DNA from: Sphingobium sp. WTD-1
Lineage (GTDB): Bacteria; Pseudomonadota; Alphaproteobacteria; Sphingomonadales; Sphingomonadaceae
DNA: 64,000 bases
Direction of reading: 5' to 3'
Assembly (NCBI RefSeq): GCF_030128825.1
Contig: NZ_CP119128.1
Coordinates: forward strand, 1 to 64,000
The notes beneath the pieces are model-generated. The model searched no databases. It was not told the DNA's origin and saw only the letters and a list, made by a program, of their open reading frames with translations. Shown in pieces: positions 34,976 to 42,519 of this stretch (position 1 is its first letter; each line of letters opens with the position of its first letter). Both the position numbers and the translations under genes were made by a program.

Positions 34976-35368
34976 ATGTCGCAGCCTTCTCAACAATCGG
35001 CAGACCGAGCCGAGCGGATCGACCGCATCGCCGCACTGAATGACAGCCTGCGGAGATCTATTTGCAGCCCTGGCCGAAACCAGATCGTCATGACCGCGGG
35101 CGTTGCCGCGCTGGTCGGGGATGTGTCCCTCTTCCGCGGATTTCGCAGACGCGCTGAGATCCTGCGCACGGTACGAAACTATGACAGCTTCAATTCCGAC
35201 AACGATCCATTGGGCGAGCATGATTTTGGTCGCTTCGAATATGACAGCGCCATTCTCTACTGGAAGATCGATTATTATGATCTCGAGCTTGCCTGGGGCT
35301 CACCCGATCCAGCCAATCCCGACGTCACCACTCGGGTTCTGACGATCCTACTCGCCGAAGAATACTGA
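34976..35368 (+). CDS. DUF3768 protein
   Basis: 130 residues beginning SQPSQQSADRAERIDRIAALNDSLRR, then VMTAGVAALVGD, FDNDPLGEHDFG-type region (residues about 75-85) and WKIDYYDLELAWGSPDPANP near the end, the usual DUF3768 pattern. A small soluble family common on sphingomonad and rhizobial plasmids, function unknown. Start at ATG 34976 with GGAG upstream; longer frames are rejected. A terminator-like hairpin follows. Confidence 0.7.
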   Translation: MSQPSQQSADRAERIDRIAALNDSLRRSICSPGRNQIVMTAGVAALVGDVSLFRGFRRRAEILRTVRNYDSFNSDNDPLGEHDFGRFEYDSAILYWKIDYYDLELAWGSPDPANPDVTTRVLTILLAEEY

Positions 35369-35373
35369 TCGGC

Positions 35374-35407
35374 ACGGCCATCCCCCTGACCGGGGGGATG
35401 GCCGTGA
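35374..35407. terminator. Terminator-like hairpin after DUF3768 gene
   Basis: CACGGCCATCCCCC (35374-35387), TGACC loop region, GGGGGATGGCCGTG (35394-35407), followed by AAAAGT. Perfect 14-bp stem. Confidence 0.55.
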
Positions 35408-35410
35408 AAA

Positions 35411-35428
35411 GTCTGCTTGAGCAGACTG
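35411..35428. promoter_or_regulatory. parS: Candidate parS, left copy
   Basis: AGTCTGCTTGAGCAGACT: 8-base arms around TG. The reverse complement, AGTCTGCTCAAGCAGACT, occurs at 37599-37616 on the other side of parAB. I noticed no other copy in the window. An identical palindrome bracketing a partition operon is what a ParB-binding site would look like. Confidence 0.65.
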
Positions 35429-35551
35429 CGCGCAAAGGATGTCCACGCACCAAGTGCGCTCGGGGAGGGGAGGGTGCACCGGAGCATCGCCCCCGGGCCG
35501 GTGCAAAGCCGTGAACCGCCGCGGGATCAGACCATTTGAGGAGTTAACGCC

Positions 35552-35728
35552 ATGTCCGCTTATTTCGCCGCCCATCCCGATCACGCGATCCTCTTTGCGT
35601 TCGGCTGTTTTGCGCTCACCGTCTACCTGTTCCGCTATGTCGGTCCGGGCATTGGCGGTGGCGGCGACTGGTCATCGCGTGACCATTATGAGCGCAATCT
35701 GCGCGACGGTCCGGAAGACTATTGTTGA
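35552..35728 (+). CDS. Small membrane protein upstream of parA
   Basis: 58 residues: SAYFAAHPDHAILFAFGCFALTVYLFRYVG forms one membrane helix, then a glycine run (GPGIGGGGDWSS) and a polar tail. GAGGAG lies just before ATG 35552 and the stop is 13 bases before parA, so it is probably the first gene of the par transcript. No family recognised. Confidence 0.55.
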   Translation: MSAYFAAHPDHAILFAFGCFALTVYLFRYVGPGIGGGGDWSSRDHYERNLRDGPEDYC

Positions 35729-35741
35729 GCTGGCCGCCCCG

Positions 35742-36506
35742 ATGAGGACGATCGCTGTGAGCCTTCTCAAGGGCGGGGTAGGCAAGACCTTCCTCGCCAC
35801 GCATCTCGCCTGGTATCTGGCCGAAGCGGCGGGACGCAGGGTCGTGTTTGTCGACCTGGACCCGCAAGCTAGTTCGTCACGCCGTCTGGCCCGCGAGCGG
35901 CCGGGGGGCTTCGCGGCGGATCTCTTCGATCCATCGGCGGCTCTTGCCGCCGATGGCCAGGTCGGGCTCACTTTGCTCGCTGCCGACCAGCGTTTGCAGA
36001 TGATCAAGGCGGCACAGGATGTGCGCGACTTTCTCGGCCGCTTTCCTGCGCTCGCGCCTCATTTCGACCTGTGCGTGATCGATACCGGTCCCAAATGGGA
36101 CGAGCTTACCCTGAGCGCTCTCGCGGTCGCCGACGCAGTGATCGCGCCCGTTCAGGTCGCCGAAGATTCGGTCGAGTGCGCCAAGATGCTGCTGACCGCG
36201 CTGCGCAAGGCCGAGGCGGCGAGGGCGGGGCGCAAGATCGATTTCCTCGGATTGCTGCCATCGATGGTCAACCCGTTCGACCGGCGCGAAATAGACAATG
36301 CCGTCAAGCTCGCCCACGCGGTGGGCGAGCGGCTGATGTTCCCGGCCTTTATCAAGGCGCGACCGACCTACAAGCATGCCGCGGAAAATCATCGGCCGGT
36401 CTGGATGGAGGGTGGTGGCGGCGCCAAGGCGGCGGCCGAGGAAATTCGGCCGATCCTCGCCGAGATCGAACGGCGGCTCGGTTCAGCGCCAGCGGCCGCC
36501 ACCTGA
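35742..36506 (+). CDS. parA: Plasmid partition ATPase ParA
   Basis: 254 residues, short ParA without an N-terminal HTH (type Ib-like length). Deviant Walker A LLKGGVGKTF near residue 10, Walker A' VVFVDLDPQASSS, and Walker B region FDLCVIDTGPKW. ATP-bound ParA coats the nucleoid and ParB-parS complexes follow it, spreading plasmid copies. ATG 35742 puts the P-loop at the usual distance from the N-terminus; the long upstream frame is not coding. The stop overlaps parB (TGATG). Autoregulation through the left palindrome is plausible. Confidence 0.9.
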   Translation: MRTIAVSLLKGGVGKTFLATHLAWYLAEAAGRRVVFVDLDPQASSSRRLARERPGGFAADLFDPSAALAADGQVGLTLLAADQRLQMIKAAQDVRDFLGRFPALAPHFDLCVIDTGPKWDELTLSALAVADAVIAPVQVAEDSVECAKMLLTALRKAEAARAGRKIDFLGLLPSMVNPFDRREIDNAVKLAHAVGERLMFPAFIKARPTYKHAAENHRPVWMEGGGGAKAAAEEIRPILAEIERRLGSAPAAAT

Positions 36507-37438
36507 TGGGTAAGTTCGACGAACGCATCGAGGAGTTCGGCCTGCTCGTCGGCGCGCATGAAACAGCGCGCCGGGTCGAGGAAATCCCTCTGGATCGAGT
36601 CATCCCCGACCCCGGCAATCCCCGGCGCAGTTTCGACGATGACGCCCTGGCCGAGCTTGCGGCCTCCATAGCGGCCCGCGGGGTCTTGCAGCCGATCACG
36701 GTTGCGCCCGCCGACGCCGCCGGCTTGCATCGCATCCGTTTGGGCGAGCGGCGCTTTCGTGCCTCCGAGCTCGCGGGCCGGGTGACGATCCCGGCGATCG
36801 TCGTGGCCGAGGGGGAGGGAACCCATCTGCTCGCCGATCAGATCGTTGAGAACGATCAGCGTGCGAACCTTTCTTCGGTCGAGCTCGCTCATGCGATTGC
36901 CCGTATGCTCAAGGGCGGCATGAGCCAGGTCGAAATCGCCGCTGCGCTGGGCCGCTCCAAGCAGTTCGTCTCGCTCTATGCAGCCTATGGTGACATGCCT
37001 GCCTATCTCAGGGAGGTGCTCCCGCGCGCGCCGATCCGGCTGCTCTATGACCTGCATCGCACAGCCAGGGATTATCCTGCGGAAGTCGAGGCCTATGTGG
37101 GCGCCTGGGATGAGAGCGGCGCGACATTGGCGGAAGGCGCGCGGTTCATTGCCGGGCTGAAGAGTAAGACGGACGTTCCCAGCATTGAGGCAGCGCCGAT
37201 GGAGGCCGCGGCGGTGACCGTCGCCCGTCCCCAACTGCGGGCAGGGACTGAGCCAGTCGCGCGACCAGGGGAGCAAACGCCAGAGGCCAGCCTTGCCGTT
37301 GAAGTCGATGGCCGTCCCGCGCGTCTTGTCCTTGGCCCGCGTGTTGTCGTGATCTTCGGCGATGGTTCCCGGCAAGAGATCGCGGCCGAACGACTTTGCA
37401 CAGCGTCTGAGGGACGTCCCGACGCCGCGATGCTCTGA
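36506..37438 (+). CDS. parB: Plasmid partition protein ParB
   Basis: 310 residues. N-terminal ParB fold: EIPLDRVIPDPGNPRRSFDDDALAELAASIAARGVLQPITV, then GERRFRASELAG and the ENDQRANLSSVELAHAI box; a helix-turn-helix follows (MSQVEIAAALGRSKQFVSLYA). The C-terminal region contains a small domain with VVVIFGDGSRQEIAAERL. Binds parS and stimulates ParA. The ATG shares bases with the parA stop. A strong terminator follows at 37481. Confidence 0.9.
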   Translation: MGKFDERIEEFGLLVGAHETARRVEEIPLDRVIPDPGNPRRSFDDDALAELAASIAARGVLQPITVAPADAAGLHRIRLGERRFRASELAGRVTIPAIVVAEGEGTHLLADQIVENDQRANLSSVELAHAIARMLKGGMSQVEIAAALGRSKQFVSLYAAYGDMPAYLREVLPRAPIRLLYDLHRTARDYPAEVEAYVGAWDESGATLAEGARFIAGLKSKTDVPSIEAAPMEAAAVTVARPQLRAGTEPVARPGEQTPEASLAVEVDGRPARLVLGPRVVVIFGDGSRQEIAAERLCTASEGRPDAAML

Positions 37439-37458
37439 TCCTCTTCCTCCGCGTTCGC

Positions 37459-37467
37459 ATATCCTGT
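37459..37467 (+). other. oriT: Candidate relaxase nick site
   Basis: ATATCCTGT contains a TATCCTGT string that fits the nic consensus of P-type (VirD2/MobA-like) relaxase origins, YATCCTG/Y. It lies in the 250-base gap between parB and mobC, where an oriT for the adjacent mobC-relaxase pair is expected. Short match, so tentative. Confidence 0.35.
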
Positions 37468-37480
37468 TCGTGTGTATGTC

Positions 37481-37510
37481 GGCCGCGCCCCTTTCGGGGT
37501 GCGGCCTTTT
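37481..37510 (+). terminator. Intrinsic terminator after parB
   Basis: GGCCGCGCCCC (37481-37491), TTTC loop, GGGGTGCGGCC (37496-37506), then TTTT. An 11-bp stem with one mismatch and a T-run, the best intrinsic terminator in the window. Confidence 0.75.
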
Positions 37511-37527
37511 GCGTCGGTTCGAGCTGG

Positions 37528-37548
37528 GGCGGCGCCGGTGGCGCCGCC
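37528..37548. other. Hairpin in candidate oriT region
   Basis: GGCGGCGCC, GGT loop, GGCGCCGCC: perfect 9-bp stem between the parB terminator and the right palindrome. Inverted repeats near nic sites are common, but this one is not adjacent to the candidate nick. Confidence 0.3.
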
Positions 37549-37598
37549 CTTCGTGGATCAGGCGTGAATGATAGGCGCATTTTGCCAAATAGGGTCGA

Positions 37599-37616
37599 AG
37601 TCTGCTCAAGCAGACT
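37599..37616. promoter_or_regulatory. parS: Candidate parS, right copy
   Basis: AGTCTGCTCAAGCAGACT, reverse complement of 35411-35428, 160 bases after parB and 74 bases before mobC. It could also act as an operator for the mobilisation genes. Confidence 0.65.
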
Positions 37617-37689
37617 ATCAGATGAGTTGAGTGAAGGTGAGGGCCGGATAGGCGTGACGCCGGGGATGTATGACAATAACCTTTGATGC

Positions 37690-38226
37690 ATGCCCGTCTT
37701 CACCTTCCGTCTCGACGATGAAGTCGCCCAGCGCTTCGATGCTGCGGCGGACAGCGCCGGTGGCCGCTCGGCTTTGCTGCGGCGCCTCGTCATGACTGCA
37801 GTGGACGCGGAGGAGGGCGGGACGCCGGGACCAGTCCGCCGGCGGGAGCGAACAACGCGGCGGTTTGAGATCCGGCTGACCGATGCGGAAACTGCCGCGC
37901 TGGATGCCGAGGCCGATGCTTTGGGTATGAAGCGCACAGACTGGGTGACAAGGCTGGTGCGCCGCCGGCTGCATTCGGCGGCACCGCTACCGCTCGAAGA
38001 GCGGGCGGCAGTGGCTCAGGCGTGGCGCGAGCTCAACCGGATCGGCATCAATCTCAATCAGGCGACGCGGGCGCTCAACGCATCGGTGATGGTCGAATCC
38101 GGGCTCGATGTCGCGCGCGAGGCGGCGCGGGTGGCAAGCTTTCGGACGGAAATCCGGATGGCGCTTGCCGGTCTCGGCACCGCGCTCAAGGGCGATCTTG
38201 CCTATTGGGATAGCCTCGATGCTTGA
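37690..38226 (+). CDS. mobC: MobC-like relaxosome accessory protein
   Basis: 178 residues. N-terminal ribbon-helix-helix-like start (VFTFRLDDEVAQRFDAAADSAGGRSALLRRL) and a second similar unit (RRFEIRLTDAETAALDAEADALGMKRTDWVTRLV), then the MobC signature ELNRIGINLNQATRALN near residue 117. MobC proteins bind oriT and help the relaxase melt and nick. The relaxase start overlaps its end by eight bases, so the two are co-translated. Ribosome site is weak. Confidence 0.8.
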   Translation: MPVFTFRLDDEVAQRFDAAADSAGGRSALLRRLVMTAVDAEEGGTPGPVRRRERTTRRFEIRLTDAETAALDAEADALGMKRTDWVTRLVRRRLHSAAPLPLEERAAVAQAWRELNRIGINLNQATRALNASVMVESGLDVAREAARVASFRTEIRMALAGLGTALKGDLAYWDSLDA

Positions 38227-39325
38227 GGAGGAGGGCATCCTGCCGCTGCCCAGCCTCATGGAGGCATGGCGGCCGCCCACCGGCGGTAAACGGACACTGC
38301 GGGGGGCCTATGTCCGCATCGGACGAGGCGCACCGGGCCGGGGAGGGCAGGGGCGGCCCGTGTCGCTGAGCCAGGCCGAGGCTCGGGCCAAGCTCGAGCG
38401 GATCGTGCGCAAGGCCCCGGAGGTCATGGTCAAGGTCTCGGGCAAGCAATATGGCGCGCATCATCTATCCGAGCATTTCGGCTATGTTGCGCGGCACGGG
38501 AAGCTTGCGGTGCGCTCGAGCGAGGGCGAGATCATCGATGATCCCAAACGGCTGAAGGAGATCGCGCAGGACTGGGCCATGCTCGATGAGGCGATGAACG
38601 AGCATGGCCGCGACCGGCCGACCTCGCTGTCGCTGGTCCTTTCCATGCCCAGCGGTTCGACCGATCCCGAGACGCTGCAGGATGCCGCCCAGGCGTTCGC
38701 CCGCATCCTGTTCGAGGACAATCACGCCTATATGCTGGCGCTCCACACCGATACCGATCATCCGCACATCCATCTGACGGTGGCCACCGAAGGTGCGGAC
38801 GGTAGGCGGTTCAACCCGCGCAAGGCCGACCTCCATCATATGCGAGAGACATTCGCGCATGAGCTACGGGCGCGCGGCATCGCGGCTGAGGCGACGCCCA
38901 GACGCGCACGCGGTCACGTTCAAAAGCGTGTGCGCTCTGCAGCGCTGCATCTCGATGCTCGGATCGGTCAGGAGGGGCGCCGGCTCAATATGGATGAACT
39001 CAACGTGCTGCGCGCCCGGGCCTTTGCGCACGCGCGCGATGAGGAACGGCGGCCGCAAGACGTGATGGCGCTGGTTCGCCAGAAGCAGATACGCGGTGCT
39101 TATGCGGAGGCGGCGGTGGCGCTTGCACGTACCGGCGAGGCCGACGACCAGGCACTTTCCGACGAAATTGCGGGTTTCCTGGCGGCTATGCCGCCGGCGG
39201 TCTCCCGACGTCTGGCCCTGGCCCGCGAGATGATGCAGGGGCGGCAAGCGACACAGCCGGCGCGCGAGCTGGAGGGTGGAGCTGGTCCCGAGCGGCCAGT
39301 GCCGGAGCGTGGGCGGGAGCGTTGA
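38219..39325 (+). CDS. MobA/VirD2-type relaxase
   Basis: 368 residues. The metal-binding triad is clear: ALHTDTDHPHIHLTV near residue 185 (H-x-D-x-x-H-x-H). Upstream KVSGKQYGAHHLSEHFGYVARHGKL holds Tyr candidates for strand transfer. The C-terminal 150 residues are helical and basic without a helicase domain, so this is a short MOB_P-like relaxase. It nicks oriT and stays attached to the transferred strand. ATG 38219 overlaps mobC. The pore it would use is the F-type system at the right of the window. Confidence 0.8.
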   Translation: MLEEEGILPLPSLMEAWRPPTGGKRTLRGAYVRIGRGAPGRGGQGRPVSLSQAEARAKLERIVRKAPEVMVKVSGKQYGAHHLSEHFGYVARHGKLAVRSSEGEIIDDPKRLKEIAQDWAMLDEAMNEHGRDRPTSLSLVLSMPSGSTDPETLQDAAQAFARILFEDNHAYMLALHTDTDHPHIHLTVATEGADGRRFNPRKADLHHMRETFAHELRARGIAAEATPRRARGHVQKRVRSAALHLDARIGQEGRRLNMDELNVLRARAFAHARDEERRPQDVMALVRQKQIRGAYAEAAVALARTGEADDQALSDEIAGFLAAMPPAVSRRLALAREMMQGRQATQPARELEGGAGPERPVPERGRER

Positions 39326-39424
39326 TTCGCATGGGCGGTTGATCTTGCGAAGGGATGCTCCCCCTACCATGTGCTGAAATGTCTTGGAAAGTCGAGGGAA
39401 CTGGCGCTTTCTGTGGTCACGGCT

Positions 39425-39454
39425 TGTTAGAAAAAACCATGCTATTATCTAACA
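39425..39454. promoter_or_regulatory. Inverted repeat in AbiEi-like promoter
   Basis: TGTTAGA (39425-39431) and TCTAACA (39448-39454), perfect 7-base arms separated by 16 AT-rich bases, ending nine bases before the ATG. AbiEi antitoxins repress their own promoters by binding inverted repeats, so this is a plausible operator. Confidence 0.5.
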
Positions 39455-39463
39455 CACAGGAGC

Positions 39464-40096
39464 ATGGACATGTCTGCGGTGGCTGATCGGATTATGAAGC
39501 GTGTGCGCGGCAAGGGCCGTGGCTGGGTGTTTACGCCCAAGCAGTTCGTCGACTTCGGCACGCGCGGCTCGGTCGACATGGCGCTGTCGCGTCTCGCGCA
39601 TGCCGGTGACATCCGTCGGATCGGCTGTGGTCTCTACGACTATCCCCGCCAGCATGACAAGCTTGGTGCCCTGAGCCCGGATCCCGGGCAGGTGGCCCAG
39701 GCGCTCTCCGCGCAGAGCGGCGATGCGCTCGCGCCGTCGGGAGCGGCGGCGGCCAATAGCCTTGGTCTCTCGACACAGGTGCCCGCCCGGGCGAGCTACG
39801 CCACCAGCGGTCGCACCCGCACCGCCAAGGCTGGCGGCCGCAGCGTTACCTTGAAGCACAGCCGCGCGCCGGTGCTCGACGCGCCGGAGTCTGTGAATGC
39901 GATCGTTCAGGCGCTCGCGCATCTGGGGAAGGGCAATATCGACGCGGATGCGATCGGGCGCTTCGCCGCGCGGCTCGACGATGCCGGTACGCGTGCGCTC
40001 GTCGCGGGCCGCCCGGCCATGCCGGGCTGGATGGGCGACATTGTCCTGAAGATTCAGGCGTCGCGGAGAGATAGGTCATGCAGGGAGAAAGGGTAG
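39464..40096 (+). CDS. DUF6088/AbiEi-like antitoxin-type regulator
   Basis: 210 residues. The N-terminal winged helix of AbiEi antitoxins is visible: ADRIMKRVRGKGRGWVFTPKQFVDFGTRGSVDMALSRLAHAGDIRRIGCGLYDYP. The rest matches DUF6088 (APSGAAAANSLGLSTQVPARASYATSG). It normally precedes an AbiEii nucleotidyltransferase toxin; none is here. The 3' end instead overlaps by 21 bases a convergent Abi gene. CAGGAGC precedes ATG 39464. Either an orphan regulator or one partnered with its convergent neighbour. Confidence 0.75.
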   Translation: MDMSAVADRIMKRVRGKGRGWVFTPKQFVDFGTRGSVDMALSRLAHAGDIRRIGCGLYDYPRQHDKLGALSPDPGQVAQALSAQSGDALAPSGAAAANSLGLSTQVPARASYATSGRTRTAKAGGRSVTLKHSRAPVLDAPESVNAIVQALAHLGKGNIDADAIGRFAARLDDAGTRALVAGRPAMPGWMGDIVLKIQASRRDRSCREKG

Positions 40097-40753
40097 CGCC
40101 GCTGGCGCCACCAGCAAATCTCCAGATGCAGGGTCGGGCACAAGGATGGGTACGGCCGGATAAAGTGTCGGCCATGTCGAATACTTGGCGATCCATGTCG
40201 CGGCGCTTGGAGACAGCCAGCCCGTCAAGGTCGTGATACTCGCATAGCGCTGCGCGAGCGGAAGCGCGATGATGGGTTCATAGTGGGCGACGCGGTTGCG
40301 CAATATACGCAGGTCGCGCAAGTCCCGCGCGATCACACCGCGCTGTACGCCTTTGGCCTGAAAGATGGGTCGCAGGCTTTGCCAGAGGTGGTGTGACTTG
40401 GGGCCGAAGAGTGACGCCCAGAAGCCGAAGTTCAACTCCGCTACGATCTGCGGACGGGTCGCTGCCTTCCCGTCTTTCTGTAGCGTTTGCCGTGCTTTTG
40501 CGATTGCGCCCGTCTGATAGTTCGTCACAAGGATCGCAGGATCGTCGATCCAGGCGGCGCCATGTTGGGCCGCAAGCCGCGCGTCCGCCATGTTACGCAG
40601 CACGACCTCGAGCATGTGTAGAGGGCCATAGAGGGCTGCGGAAAGCTGCACATTATAGGTGTACAGGCGCTCTGCGAGCGTCTGATCGGCTCCGGCCCAC
40701 TTCAGATAAGTGTCGAAGCGGTCAGCGGACAAGGCATGAACGAACGTTGGCAC
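40076..40753 (-). CDS. Abi-family HEPN protein
   Basis: 225 residues. Abi_2/AbiD-like: SADRFDTYLKWAGADQTLAERLYTYNVQLSAALYGPLHMLEVVLRNMAD near the start and LRDLRILRNRVAHYEPI near residue 150, whose RNRVAH is the R-x4-H motif of HEPN RNases. NFGFWASLFG and the tail ITTLTGWLSPSAATWI also fit the family. Abi proteins abort phage infection, usually by RNA cleavage. It converges on the AbiEi-like gene with overlapping ends. ATG 40753; the ribosome site is modest. Confidence 0.75.
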   Translation of the reverse strand: MPTFVHALSADRFDTYLKWAGADQTLAERLYTYNVQLSAALYGPLHMLEVVLRNMADARLAAQHGAAWIDDPAILVTNYQTGAIAKARQTLQKDGKAATRPQIVAELNFGFWASLFGPKSHHLWQSLRPIFQAKGVQRGVIARDLRDLRILRNRVAHYEPIIALPLAQRYASITTLTGWLSPSAATWIAKYSTWPTLYPAVPILVPDPASGDLLVAPAALPFLPA

Positions 40754-40875
40754 GGGAACCTTTTCACTTGATTTTTAGGCACCCTTGCGCCATATGAACT
40801 GGGTATCCCCCGGCGGTCCCTGCTTTGCAAACCGTCGGGGCACTTTATTTCTAGACATCGTCGATTCGATCTTCA

Positions 40876-41145
40876 ATGCCGTTGCTGGAGCAGCGCAGCG
40901 TGAATGAACTCGCGCGCCGCCGGCATGCGACGAGATTTTGCGTGATCACAGCGAAATACATCCCGTGGGACCCGATTGGCGCGATGCCCGACGACCGAAA
41001 GGACGGTCGCCTCATGCTGCTCTGGGAAGGAGATCGCCCCGTAATCGGCCGATGGGATGACGGGCGTAAGGGATGGGAAGCTCCGGAAGGCATGCACCTT
41101 TTCGAGGAGATCACCTATTGGGCGGATATCAATTCACCGGAATGA
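40876..41145 (+). CDS. Hypothetical small protein
   Basis: 89 residues with aromatic-rich C-terminal half (WEGDRPVIGRWDDGRKGWEAPEGMHLFEEITYWADI). No membrane segment and no family I can name. No good ribosome site before ATG 40876, so the start may differ. It ends just before the Tn554-like left end. Confidence 0.45.
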   Translation: MPLLEQRSVNELARRRHATRFCVITAKYIPWDPIGAMPDDRKDGRLMLLWEGDRPVIGRWDDGRKGWEAPEGMHLFEEITYWADINSPE

Positions 41146-41304
41146 CCCTTGCTCTTTCAGATGATAAATGATTGATATAAAACGATAAAAGTTTGATAAT
41201 ATATCTTATGTTAATAGCGATACCGCAACTGTCCATGTAAACTGTGTCCAGTGTGATGGGGAAAGGCTTGCAGTCACGGCGGTCTTTCAACAGTATCAGC
41301 GACC

Positions 41305-42519
41305 GTGTCCACTTCGTTCGCCACGACGCCCTGGCAGGCAGCGCGTATCGAAATGCCCGGCGGCCGCCGGTCGTGGACGGTATTGGATGATCACGGCGAC
41401 GTCGTCGAGTGCCTACGTCATTGGATCGTCCATCTCGAGCAGACGCACGCGTCTCCGAACACGATCCGCGCGTATGTTCGCCATGTCGTCGACTTCGCGA
41501 ACTTCCTCGGCGCCAACGGCGCCGGCATCCATGAAGCCACGGTTGCGCTCTACGACGGCTTCCTTGCCTGGCGGCTTGCCCGGCGAAAGGATGCCTTGCC
41601 GAGCCCGCGGCTGATCCTGCTGCGAAAGCAGGAAACGCGGGTTCTGGCGCCATCGACGCGCAACCAGATCCAGCTGGCGATCAAATCGTTCTACCGCTTC
41701 TATAACGGCACCGACGACTTCGCGGTCGATACGGCTGAGGTCAGCAAGGTCTATGACGGGCACCGGATCTACAAGCCGTTCCTCGAGCATATCAGCCAGC
41801 GTCGCACGACGCGGCGCAAGGACCGCTATCTGTCGGGCGATCCCGGCCGTGTACAGCAGCAGGTGCTCAAGAAGCGCCTGACGCCAAGCGAGGTCCTGCG
41901 GCTGATCGAGGCGTGCGGTCTCGCGCGCGACGCGTTCCTGATCGTGCTGCTCTACAATACCGGTCTCAGGATCGGCGAAGCGCTGGGTCTGCGCCATGTC
42001 GACATCGACCTCGCTGAAAAGGTCGTCTGGGTCGTTCCGCGCGAAGACAATGCCAATGGCGCCCGCGCCAAATCCGGCCGGACGCGCGGTGTGCCGGTCC
42101 ACGACTACGTGCTCAACATGTACGTCGACTACCTCACCAGCGACGAATATCTCCCGGCCTTCGAGTCCGGAGCGGAGTACGTCTTCGCCAATGTGAAAGT
42201 CGGCATGATCGGGCACGCCATGAGCCTGTCCTATGCCCAAAAGCTCGCGGGCCTGCTCGAGCAGCGCACGCATATCGACTTCAGCTGGCACATGTTCCGC
42301 CACAGCCATGCATCCGAAGCGATCGCGGCGGGATACAGCCTGCTCGAAGTGGCCGATCGCCTCGGACATGCCAGCCCGCAGACAACGGCCGCGTTCTACC
42401 AGCACCTGTTCGCCTCGGAAATCCGCAGGCTTTACCTCACAGGTCCCGACGAGGTGCATGAAAGGCTTGAGAAACTTCGCGAGGCAGAGCTTCTTAGAAG
42501 GGATATGCGATGGGCATGA
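41305..42519 (+). CDS. tnpA: Tn554-type tyrosine recombinase TnpA
   Basis: 404 residues. SAM-like N-terminal domain (LEQTHASPNTIRAYVRHVVDFANFLGANG) and catalytic domain with Arg in YNTGLRIGEALGL, HMFRHSHASEAI, GHASPQTT and Tyr in AFYQHLFASEI. Probably starts at GTG 41305. It overlaps tnpB by ten bases. In Tn554 TnpA and TnpB are both recombinases needed for insertion. Confidence 0.8.
   Translation: MSTSFATTPWQAARIEMPGGRRSWTVLDDHGDVVECLRHWIVHLEQTHASPNTIRAYVRHVVDFANFLGANGAGIHEATVALYDGFLAWRLARRKDALPSPRLILLRKQETRVLAPSTRNQIQLAIKSFYRFYNGTDDFAVDTAEVSKVYDGHRIYKPFLEHISQRRTTRRKDRYLSGDPGRVQQQVLKKRLTPSEVLRLIEACGLARDAFLIVLLYNTGLRIGEALGLRHVDIDLAEKVVWVVPREDNANGARAKSGRTRGVPVHDYVLNMYVDYLTSDEYLPAFESGAEYVFANVKVGMIGHAMSLSYAQKLAGLLEQRTHIDFSWHMFRHSHASEAIAAGYSLLEVADRLGHASPQTTAAFYQHLFASEIRRLYLTGPDEVHERLEKLREAELLRRDMRWA

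Noticed and set aside
35439..35741. N-terminal extension of ParA
   Set aside because: It would run through a separate small gene with its own ribosome site and move the P-loop far from the N-terminus.
39464..40096. Complete AbiE toxin-antitoxin pair
   Set aside because: No AbiEii nucleotidyltransferase gene follows; the adjacent gene is convergent and of the HEPN Abi type.
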